Positions 7,127-15,400 of a DNA stretch of 64,000 bases are shown here, in pieces. Every line of letters begins with the position of its first letter. Position 1 is the first letter of the stretch. Location of the stretch: positions 1,074,036 to 1,138,035 of the forward strand of contig NZ_LMEC01000001.1 in assembly GCF_001425265.1 (NCBI RefSeq), written 5' to 3'. The stretch comes from Massilia sp. Root418 (GTDB lineage Bacteria; Pseudomonadota; Gammaproteobacteria; Burkholderiales; Burkholderiaceae_D). Both the position numbers and the translations under genes were made by a program. Under the pieces are notes generated by a model. That model was not told the origin of the DNA. It did no database searches and worked only from the letters and a program-made list of their open reading frames with translations.

Positions 7127-9247
7127 ATGATCAACCTGGGATGGCGCCGCAAGGCGCCGGTCTTCCTGCAAACGGAAGCGACTGAATGCGGCCTGGCCAG
7201 CCTGGCCATGGTGGCCGATTACCACGGCTACCGCACCGGCCTGGCTGCGCTGCGGCTGCGCTTTCCCATCTCGCGCAAGGGCGCCACGCTGGAGAGCCTG
7301 ATGCGCATCGCGCGCGCGCTCAAGCTGGAGAGCCGGCCGCTGCGGCTGGAGCCGGCCAACCTGCCGGAACTCGCCCTGCCCTGTATCCTGCACTGGGACA
7401 TGGACCATTTCGTGGTGCTGGTGTCGGTGTCGGCGCGCCACGTGGTCATCCACGACCCGGCCGTGGGCCGGCGCAGCTTGACCCTGGCCGAGTTCGGCAA
7501 ACACTTCACCGGCGTGGCGCTGGAACTGCGCCCGGCCACCGACTTCCGCCCGGCGCGCCAGGAACTGCAGTTCACGCTGCGCGGCTTGATGGGCCATGTC
7601 ACCGGCCTGCGGCGCGGCCTGGGCCAGATCCTGCTGCTGACGCTGGCCCTGGAATGCATCGCCATCGGCCTGCCCTTCTTCCTGCAATGGGTGGTCGACC
7701 AGGCACTGCTGTCGGCCGACCGCGACCTGCTGGCCACGCTGGCGCTCGGCTTCGGCCTGCTGGTCGTGATGCAGGCCGCCATCACGGCCGTGCGCGGCTG
7801 GTTCGTGGTGGCGCTCAGCGCCAGCATGAACTTCCAATGGTTCGGCAATGTGTTCTCGCACATGATGCGCCTGCCGCTGGAATATTATGAGAAACGCCAC
7901 GTCGGCCGCATCATCGCCAGCTTCGGCTCGATCGCCGCCATCCAGAAGACCCTCACCACCGGCTTTGTCCAGGCGCTGGTGGACGGGGTGATGGTGCTCG
8001 GCACGCTGACCATGATGATGCTGTACAGCCGCACCCTGGCGGCGGTGGCGGCGGGCGCGGTGGCGCTGTACGCGCTGCTGCGCTGGAGCCTGGTGCATGC
8101 GCTGCGCGACGCCACCGCCGAGCAAATCATCCATGCGGCGCGCCAGACCACGCATTTTTTCGAAACCGTCAACGGCGTCCAGAGCGTGCGCCTGTTCGGC
8201 AAAGGCGAGCAGCGACGGGCCGGCTGGCTCAACATCCTGGCCGAGCAGTTCAATGCCGAGCTGCGCATCCAGCGCCTGACCATCAGCCACGACACCGCGC
8301 GCACCCTGCTGTTCGGCGCCGAGCGGGTGCTGGTGGTGTGGCTGGCGGCACGCGCCGTGCTGGACCACGAGTTCACGGTCGGCATGCTGTTCGCCTTTAT
8401 CGCTTACCAGGACCAGTTCTCGCAGCGTCTCGGCGCGCTGATCGACAGGCTGGTGGAGTTCCGCATGCTGCGCCTGCACGGCGAGCGCGTGGCCGATATC
8501 GTGCTGACCGACACCGAAGCGGAAGGCCCGCACGATGCCGACGAGCCGGACTTGCCGGCGGGCGCCCCCAGCCTTGAACTGCGCGGCGTCGGGTTCCGCT
8601 ATTCGCCCACCGAGCCGCTGGTATTCGAACAGGTCGATTTAAAAATTCAGCCCGGCGAATGCGTGGCCATTACCGGCGCTTCCGGCTGCGGCAAAACCAC
8701 GCTGATCAAGATATTGCTGGGATTATTAACGCCGGAGCACGGCGAAGTATTTGTGGACGGCGTGCCAATTAAACGGCTTGGCCTAACCAATTACCGCCAG
8801 ATGATAGGCACGGTAATGCAGGAGGACCGGATGTTTTCCGGGTCGGTGGCGGAGAACATCAGTTTCTTCGATCCGGAACCGGACTGGCAGCGCATCCGCG
8901 CCTGTGCGAAACAGGCGGCGGTGCACCAGGAAATCGAAAGCATGCCGATGGCTTATAACACCATTACCGGCGATAACGGCATCGGCATCAGCGGGGGGCA
9001 GAAGCAGCGCATCTTATTGGCCCGCGCCTTATACCGCCAGCCGAAAATCCTGGTGCTCGACGAAGCCACCAGCGAACTCGATATTGCCAACGAGAAGAGC
9101 GTCAACGCCACCATCCAGGCCATGGGGCTGACCCGCATCATCGTTGCCCACCGCCCGGAGACCATTGCCATGGCGGAGCGCGTGATTGTGATCAAAAACG
9201 GGCGTATCGAAGCGGAACCATGCCAGATTCTGGCTGAATCGTGCTGA
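7127..9247 (+). CDS. C39-peptidase ABC exporter (peptide processing and secretion)
   Basis: A 706-residue peptidase-containing ABC transporter. The N-terminal C39 cysteine protease has Cys21 (TECGLAS), His94 (DMDHFVVL) and Asp110 (IHDPAVG), so its catalytic set is intact. The six-helix transmembrane domain spans about 160-440. The nucleotide-binding domain has Walker A GASGCGKTT, signature SGGQKQR and Walker B ILVLDEATSELD. Such proteins cut double-glycine leaders and export the mature peptide in one complex. The substrate is very probably the peptide at 5569. From about 8640 codon use shifts toward AT-ending codons (TTA, ATT, AAA, AAT), unlike the first two thirds. The stop lies two bases from that of a convergent decayed gene. 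Confidence 0.95.
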   Translation: MINLGWRRKAPVFLQTEATECGLASLAMVADYHGYRTGLAALRLRFPISRKGATLESLMRIARALKLESRPLRLEPANLPELALPCILHWDMDHFVVLVSVSARHVVIHDPAVGRRSLTLAEFGKHFTGVALELRPATDFRPARQELQFTLRGLMGHVTGLRRGLGQILLLTLALECIAIGLPFFLQWVVDQALLSADRDLLATLALGFGLLVVMQAAITAVRGWFVVALSASMNFQWFGNVFSHMMRLPLEYYEKRHVGRIIASFGSIAAIQKTLTTGFVQALVDGVMVLGTLTMMMLYSRTLAAVAAGAVALYALLRWSLVHALRDATAEQIIHAARQTTHFFETVNGVQSVRLFGKGEQRRAGWLNILAEQFNAELRIQRLTISHDTARTLLFGAERVLVVWLAARAVLDHEFTVGMLFAFIAYQDQFSQRLGALIDRLVEFRMLRLHGERVADIVLTDTEAEGPHDADEPDLPAGAPSLELRGVGFRYSPTEPLVFEQVDLKIQPGECVAITGASGCGKTTLIKILLGLLTPEHGEVFVDGVPIKRLGLTNYRQMIGTVMQEDRMFSGSVAENISFFDPEPDWQRIRACAKQAAVHQEIESMPMAYNTITGDNGIGISGGQKQRILLARALYRQPKILVLDEATSELDIANEKSVNATIQAMGLTRIIVAHRPETIAMAERVIVIKNGRIEAEPCQILAESC

Positions 9248-9249
9248 TT

Positions 9250-9883
9250 TCAGGCGTGTCTGCGGCGGCGGCGGGCAGCGCCCGTCACCGCCGGGGCGAC
9301 GCCCGCCAGCGCCAGCGTGCCGGGCACGGGAACCGGGTTGTGCCCGTCCACATTGCTGAACGAAGTGAGCTGGCCATTGGCGAATTTGAATTGCGCCTGC
9401 TGGACGCCGTCGCAGCCATCCTCAAAACCGCAAATGGTCAGTGTATGCTTTCCTTTTGCCGGCTGGTTCATGCTGAAATCCAGGGAATTCGCCGCATCGG
9501 AACTGGACGCATCCCGGATATTATAAATGGCCACATCATGGGCTATGCCATCGAGGAAAGCCGCACCGGCCCCGCCAAAATCCGGCGATGCGCGGAACGG
9601 CCAGCTTCCGGCAGTGGCAGCGTCGAACGTAATAATTACTTTCCCGGCGAAATTTCCGGCGCCGCCGAATAAACCCGCGTGCGTCAGGCTGTTATAAGAA
9701 GCCATGGTGCGCTGGTATTAACTGGCGCTTTGAGCGCATTGTCCACCGCGCGCTGATACGCCAGTGCACTGGACTGGATGCCGGCGGTTGAGGCGGCGGT
9801 TGCGATCTTGATGACGCTGGCCTGGCTGGAGGCGGCGGCCAGCGCCGGAGGCCAAGCCCGGCGCTTTTTGTGCTGCGCAACAT
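9250..9883 (-). pseudogene. Frameshifted PEP-CTERM (CCXG-like) surface protein gene
   Basis: The remains of one protein are spread over three minus-strand frames. A signal-peptide start (MLRSTKSAGLG) begins at 9883. A second frame continues with ALAAASSQASVIKIAT and ALAYQRAVDNALKAPV. A third frame, from about 9705 to 9250, carries SYNSLTHAGLFGGAGNF, the GFEDGCDGVQQAQF motif and a C-terminal sorting tail VPVPGTLALAG...RRRRR. Order and content fit a PEP-CTERM exported protein of the CCXG type, although the motif here reads GCDG rather than CCDG. At least two indels are needed to restore it. The gene is therefore probably dead, unless the assembly has errors. Codon use is more AT-rich than the surroundings. 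Confidence 0.65.
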
Positions 9884-9947
9884 ACAAGCCATTCCCTAGA
9901 TTTTGCAAAAAGAGTAAGATAAGGAATCACTGTTCAGGAGGACGGCC

Positions 9948-10316
9948 ATGAAGAGTTCCATCAAGGCGGCTTTGATTTCGGCCCTGCTGTTTCCGGGCCT
10001 GGGGCAGATATTGGTGCTCAAGCGCTTCGCGCGGGGCTGCATATTCCTGCTGCCCACGCTGGCGGGGGCGCTGTATATCTTGCGCGTGGTCATGGTGCAG
10101 GTGCATACCCTGGCCGGGCAGCTGGCCAACGGCACCCTGCCTTTCGATGTCACCATGATCGCCCAGCAAATCGCCGCATCCCGCACCGAAGGCCCGGCCA
10201 TGACGGCCGCCACGCTGGCCTGCGTGCTGTGCTGGTCGGCCAGCATACTCGACGCGATTTTGTTCGGCAACGACCACCACTACCACCATCCCCACCCGCA
10301 GCAAGGACAATCATGA
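9948..10316 (+). CDS. Small membrane protein of unknown function
   Basis: 122 residues, preceded by a perfect AGGAGG ribosome site. Hydrophobic segments lie near residues 5-24 (ISALLFPGLGQILVL), 32-50 (IFLLPTLAGALYILRVVMV) and 88-106 (ATLACVLCWSASILDAIL). The C-terminus is His-rich (HHYHHPHP), which could bind metal. The PGLGQ motif after the first helix is common in small TM2-like or DUF membrane proteins, but I do not recognise a named family. Its stop overlaps the start of the cupin gene (ATGA), so the two are probably translated together. Confidence 0.75.
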   Translation: MKSSIKAALISALLFPGLGQILVLKRFARGCIFLLPTLAGALYILRVVMVQVHTLAGQLANGTLPFDVTMIAQQIAASRTEGPAMTAATLACVLCWSASILDAILFGNDHHYHHPHPQQGQS

Positions 10317-10702
10317 ACCAGGCCCGAACCGCGCCCATCCTGCTGGCCTTGCTGGCCATATTGGCTACAGGCGCCCAAGCCCAAGGCATCAAGCGCAGCG
10401 TGGTGACCAAGGCCGACGTGGCGCAGCCCGGCCGGGAGGCGGTGGTGGCCAACGTCGAGATCGCGCCGGGCGTGGTGGCAGGACGCCACACCCATCCGGG
10501 CGACGAAATCAGCTATGTGACGGAAGGCGAAGGGGAATTGCTGATCGACGGCGAAGACCCGCGCCGCGTGAAAGCGGGCGAAGCCTTCGTGATCAAGGCC
10601 GGCGTGATCCACGACGCCCGCAACACCGGCACCGTGCCGATGAAGCTGGTGGGCGTCTACGTGGTGGAGAAAGGGAAGCCGCTGGCCTCCCCCGCCAAGT
10701 AA
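10313..10702 (+). CDS. Exported cupin-domain protein
   Basis: 129 residues starting at the ATG at 10313, inside the ATGA overlap with the upstream gene. An N-terminal signal peptide (LLALLAILATGAQA) precedes a single cupin barrel. The barrel has the metal-binding motif GRHTHPGDEISYVTEGEGEL and the second motif KAGVIHDARNTG. It is probably periplasmic. Cupins of this type bind a metal and may be small sugar or oxalate-type enzymes or binding proteins; the substrate cannot be told from sequence. Confidence 0.85.
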   Translation: MNQARTAPILLALLAILATGAQAQGIKRSVVTKADVAQPGREAVVANVEIAPGVVAGRHTHPGDEISYVTEGEGELLIDGEDPRRVKAGEAFVIKAGVIHDARNTGTVPMKLVGVYVVEKGKPLASPAK

Positions 10703-10734
10703 GCCGGGCCGGCTTTAGTCCAGCCCTGCCCGGC

Positions 10735-12414
10735 TCAGCTCAGCTTGGCCGCGTGCTCGCGCGTGGCGTGGAACTGCAGCTTGGGCCAGCGCTCCTGCGT
10801 CAGGCGCAGGTTGACGCTGGACGTTGCCAGATAAGCCATATTGCCGGCCGCGTCGTACGCCACGTTGTGGCCCAGCGCCGCTTCGAAGTCAGCCAGCGCC
10901 TTCTTGTCGTCCGACGACACCCAGCGCGCGCTGCTGATGCTGGTGCCTTCGAACACGGCATCCACGCCGTATTCGTTCATCAGGCGGCTGGCCACCACCT
11001 CGAACTGCAGCACGCCGACCGCGCCCAATACCAGCTCGCCGCCCTGCACCGGCTTGAACACCTGCACCGCGCCCTCCTCGCCCAGCTGCTGCAAGCCCTT
11101 GTGCAACTGCTTGATCTTCAGCGGGTTGCGGATGCGCACCTGGCGGAAGAAATCCGGCGCAAAGTAGGGAATGCCGGTGAACGTCAGCAGTTCGCCTTCC
11201 GAGAAGGAGTCGCCGATCTGCATATTGCCGTGGTTGGGCAGGCCGATGATGTCGCCCGCGTACGCCTCTTCCACCTGTTCGCGGGATGAGGCCATGAAGG
11301 TCACCACCGACGATACTTTCACTTCCCGTCCCAGGCGCAGGTGCTTGACCTTCATGCCGCGCTCGAAGCGGCCCGAGCATACGCGCAAGAAGGCGATGCG
11401 GTCGCGGTGCGCCGGGTCCATATTTGCCTGGATCTTGAACACGAAGCCGGTAAACGGCTGTTCGGTCGGCTCGACCACGCGCACGGTGGCGTCGCGGCCG
11501 CGCGGCGCCGGGGCCCAGTCGACCAGCGCCGACAGGATCTCGCGCACGCCGAAGTTGTTGATGGCCGAACCGAAGAATACCGGGGTCTGCACGCCGGCCA
11601 GGAACTGTTCCAGGTCGAAGGGGTGCGAGGCGCCGTTGACCAGTTCGACTTCCATGCGCAGCTGATCCATTTCCAGGGGGAACATTTCCTGCAGGCGCGG
11701 GTTGTCGATGCCCTTGATGATCTCCACCGTCTGGTCGGCGCTTTCCGAACCGGCGCGGAACAGCAGGATCTCGTCGTTCAGCAGATGGTACACGCCGCGG
11801 AAGTTCTTGCCCATGCCGATAGGCCAGGTCACCGGCGCGCACTGGATCTTCAGCACCGATTCCAGCTCGTCAAGCAGCTCCAGCGGGTCGCGGCATTCGC
11901 GGTCCAGCTTGTTCATGAAGGTGACGATGGGCGTATTGCGCATGCGGCACACGTCCAGCAGCTTGATGGTCTGCGCTTCCACGCCCTTGGCCGCGTCAAT
12001 CACCATCAGCGCCGAGTCCACCGCAGTCAGCACGCGGTAGGTATCTTCCGAGAAGTCCTGGTGGCCGGGGGTGTCGAGCAGGTTGATGATGTGGTCGCGG
12101 AATTCGAACTGCATCACCGAGGAGGCCACGGAAATGCCGCGCTGCTTCTCGATTTCCATCCAGTCCGAGGTGGCGTGGCGGCCCGATTTGCGCGCCTTGA
12201 CCGTGCCCGCCATCTGGATCGCGCCCGAGAACAGCAGCAGCTTCTCGGTCAGCGTGGTTTTACCCGCATCCGGGTGGGAAATGATGCCGAAGGTGCGGCG
12301 GCGCTGGGTTTCGCGCGCGATCAGCGCCGGCGTCTTGCCGCTGGCGGCTGCCGGGGCGTCGTCTTTAGTGTCAGGAATGCTGTTGTCGATGTCGTTGGCC
12401 ATGTTCGCGACCAT
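10735..12414 (-). CDS. prfC: Peptide chain release factor 3
   Basis: A 559-residue GTPase that recycles RF1/RF2 from the ribosome after peptide release. The G domain carries [16 protein letters not shown], the switch motif [14 protein letters not shown] and NKLDREC. Domain II and the RF3-specific C-terminal domain (QHIH-less, [16 protein letters not shown]) follow. The N-terminus has an extra 20-25 polar residues before TFGIISHP compared with E. coli RF3. Three start codons are possible: GTG at 12417, ATG at 12414 and ATG at 12402. None has a convincing ribosome site. A stem-loop (12421-12455) ends only six bases upstream of the chosen start. Confidence 0.96.
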   Translation of the reverse strand: MVANMANDIDNSIPDTKDDAPAAASGKTPALIARETQRRRTFGIISHPDAGKTTLTEKLLLFSGAIQMAGTVKARKSGRHATSDWMEIEKQRGISVASSVMQFEFRDHIINLLDTPGHQDFSEDTYRVLTAVDSALMVIDAAKGVEAQTIKLLDVCRMRNTPIVTFMNKLDRECRDPLELLDELESVLKIQCAPVTWPIGMGKNFRGVYHLLNDEILLFRAGSESADQTVEIIKGIDNPRLQEMFPLEMDQLRMEVELVNGASHPFDLEQFLAGVQTPVFFGSAINNFGVREILSALVDWAPAPRGRDATVRVVEPTEQPFTGFVFKIQANMDPAHRDRIAFLRVCSGRFERGMKVKHLRLGREVKVSSVVTFMASSREQVEEAYAGDIIGLPNHGNMQIGDSFSEGELLTFTGIPYFAPDFFRQVRIRNPLKIKQLHKGLQQLGEEGAVQVFKPVQGGELVLGAVGVLQFEVVASRLMNEYGVDAVFEGTSISSARWVSSDDKKALADFEAALGHNVAYDAAGNMAYLATSSVNLRLTQERWPKLQFHATREHAAKLS

Positions 12415-12420
12415 CACAAT

Positions 12421-12455
12421 GGCCCCGCGTAAAACCCGCTATTTTACACGGGGCC
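12421..12455 (-). terminator. Stem-loop between pilY1 end and prfC start
   Basis: Arms GGCCCCGCGTAAAA (12421-12434) and TTTTACACGGGGCC (12442-12455) pair over 14 positions with one mismatch around a 7-base loop. On the minus strand it lies 25 bases after the pilY1 stop and directly before the prfC start. It lacks a trailing U-run, so it may be a factor-dependent terminator or an RNA structure that covers the prfC start. Confidence 0.45.
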
Positions 12456-12479
12456 GGGCATCGGCTCAATCGATCTTGC

Positions 12480-15400
12480 TCAATCGATCTTGATCCTGCG
12501 CCAGCCGGCGCGGTGCGCGGCAGTCGATTCCAGCTCCACCAGCGGCCGGGTCAGGGTTTCGCCCTTGGCGGTGGTGGTAATCATCTTCAGCTCGCCCTTC
12601 GGCAGGCGCACGATGATGAAGCCCACCGCCGCCGAGGTGTTCGACAGCGTGCTGCCGGCTATGGTGCCCAGCGCCGCGTTGCCGTTGCAGACATTCACCG
12701 CGTAGGCGTTGCTGGTGCCGCCCACCGAGCACGACGAGGACGAGGTGGGCAGATTGGTGACCACATTGGCCACGCCGCTCACCACTTTCGGGTCCAGGTT
12801 CATGCGCTCGCCCTGGTTCAGCGACCAGTCGAAATACCAGCCGTTCTGCGTCACCAGGTTCACCGGGTTGCTGGTGATGCTGTAGGTATTGGTGTTGCTG
12901 CTCGCCCCCTGCAGCGACAAGGTCTGCTGGACCATGCCGGTGCCGCGCGCTGCGATGCAGGGCGTGCTGCTGCAGGTGTCGGCGTCCTTCACCAGGTACA
13001 GGCTTTGCAGGTCGATGTTGACGGTGTCGGGCACGTCCAGCAGGCGGCCGGTGCCGAACAGCACCACACGCTGCGCGAAATCGCTGCTGAGGCCGGTGTC
13101 CGGGTCGGTCCGGGTGGCCGCGCACAGCGTGACCTCGGGCCGGGTGGTGATGGGCTGCAGCGGCCCGGCGTCGGACATCATGCGCACGGTCAGCGCGGCC
13201 ACGTCGAAGCGCCACAGCTGGCCCTGGTTGTCGCCGCCGTACACATAGGTCACGGCCGGGTCGGTGGCCGGATTGTTGGTGATGGCGGTGATCTTGGCCA
13301 GGCCGGACGGGGTGGTGGTGCTGCCCGCGCCGGTATCGATCTTTTGCAGGATGGCGCCGGTGGCCACGTCGATGATGAACAGGAAACCCCTGCCGGTGCC
13401 GCCGGCCACGCCGTCGATGCCGGGCACGTTGTTGTAGCCGGAGGTGACGAACACCACCCACTGGCCGCGCCAGGTGCCGAACTGCGGATTGCCGAAGGTC
13501 AGGCCGAGGTCGGGGTCGGCGTGCGCGCAGACCGTGCTGTCGGCGCAGGTTTCCCACAGCGCGCGCGGCGCGGTGGGATCGGTCACGTCCAGCGCGTAGT
13601 AGCCGCGTCCGCCGCCGTTCAGGCCGGCCACCAGCACGGTTTTCCAGGCGCCGCCGATTTCCACGTCCGCCACTTCGGGCGAGCCGTCGGTGGTGAACTG
13701 GTGGTTGGTGCCGTAGGTCGTGCTGGCCAGCGCGTGCAGTTTCTTCATGGTGATGCGCGGCACGTAGGCCCACAGCTCGTGCCCGTCCGAGGCGCGGAAG
13801 GCGTGCAGCATGCCGTCGTTGGCGGCGGTAAACACGGTGGGCACGCGCTCGGCGGTCCACTTGGTGCGGTAGGCCTGGTAGGTGGCCGAGGGGTAGCCTT
13901 TGCGCGGCTCGCGCAGGTAGGCAGGCTTGGACGAGGCAATGTCGCCCAGCACAATGGGCACCGGGCCGGCCTGGCCGGCCGGGGTGTGGCCGGTGAGGCT
14001 GTAGGCGCGGAAAATCTCGTCGTTGGCATAGGTCTGCTCGCCGCGCAGCCAGTTGACCAGGTTGGCGCCGTCGTTGACCGTGGCGCGCTCGGCCGTGGAC
14101 AGCAAGGTGCACTGCGCCAGCGCGATGCACTTGTTGCTGAACCAGCCCTGCATCAGCGCCGAGGCGCCCATATTGGCATAGCGGAACTCGGTCAGCGTGG
14201 TGGTCCCGGCCGGGTCCAGCATGTAGATGCTGCGCCCGCCCGAGGCGGCCGGGGTGCCGCCGGTGCCGGCAATCGCCTGCGGGCCCACGGTGTCCGAGCT
14301 GATCCAGACCGGCGTGGTGCCGACGATGCCGGTCGACGGGTCGATCTTCTTGTCCGACAGCTCGCCATACCATTTCACGGTGGTGAACGTATCGGAGAAG
14401 ATGTCGTTGTCCTGCAGCGAAATATTGGGGGTCGACGTGGCCGCTGCAGCCGCAGCGCCCACCGACACCTGCATATTGGCCAGCGCCGAGGCCAGGCCTT
14501 CCACGACTTCCTTGGGCTCATTGGCGCTGAAGTACTTGCCGTGGCCGGCAATGGCCGCGTGCCACAGGTCGTCCACCCGCTCCTGCACGGTGCTGGCGGT
14601 GCTGCTGGTCTGCGGGTCCGGCCACACGTAGGCGCCGTTGTTGTTCCACGGGCAGCCCGAGGCGGCGGCGGTGATCAGGTTGTAGAAGTCGCCGCCCGGC
14701 TTGGGCGCGGTGTCGTAGTTCGGCTCGTACGTCATCACGCCGTCCATGCCCAGGCCCAGCGTGTAGGTGTTCATGTGCAGGTGGGTGTTCTCGCCGCCGG
14801 CCGCCGGCACCTGGCCGGGCTTGCTCATGTCCGGCTCCAGCGCGGGCCGCAGCGACACGGTGCCGGTGCTGGAGCCGCCGTTGTACCAGTGCAGCGCCAC
14901 GTCCGAGATCGACGGCTGGGCCTGGTCGCGGCGGTCCACGCAGCCGCGCGCCTGGGTGCAGAAGCGCGACGGGCTTTCCACGTTGTCGTTGTTGACCACG
15001 TTGGCGGTGGTGCTGCCGTTCCAGTAGCCGTCGGTGGTCAGTATCAGGAAATTGGGCTGGCAGGGGAACTGCACTACTTCCTGGCCGGCCGGGTACTCGT
15101 AGGGGCTGAGGTTGGCGTACATGCGTCCCACGTTGTCCATTGCCGCGCGGATCGGCGTGGAGCCGCTGGTGGTGGTGTTGTACAAGGTGGCATACCAGGT
15201 GGTGCGCGCAGTGCCGGCGAAATCGGCCGGTTTCATGTCGATGGCGCTGCCCACGGCGGCCCCCGACAGGCGCACGAAGCCCGCGCGGTAGTTGCTGTTG
15301 AGGGCGGCAAAAGCGATGCCGACCGAGGTCTTCATCATCTGCAGCCGGCTCTTGTAGTAGCTGTACCAGTTGGCGAAGTTGGTCATTTCCTCTTCGTAGG

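Noticed and set aside
10313..10702. Cupin and small membrane protein as part of the peptide export system
   Set aside because: A pseudogene and a strand change separate them from the exporter, and nothing links their function.
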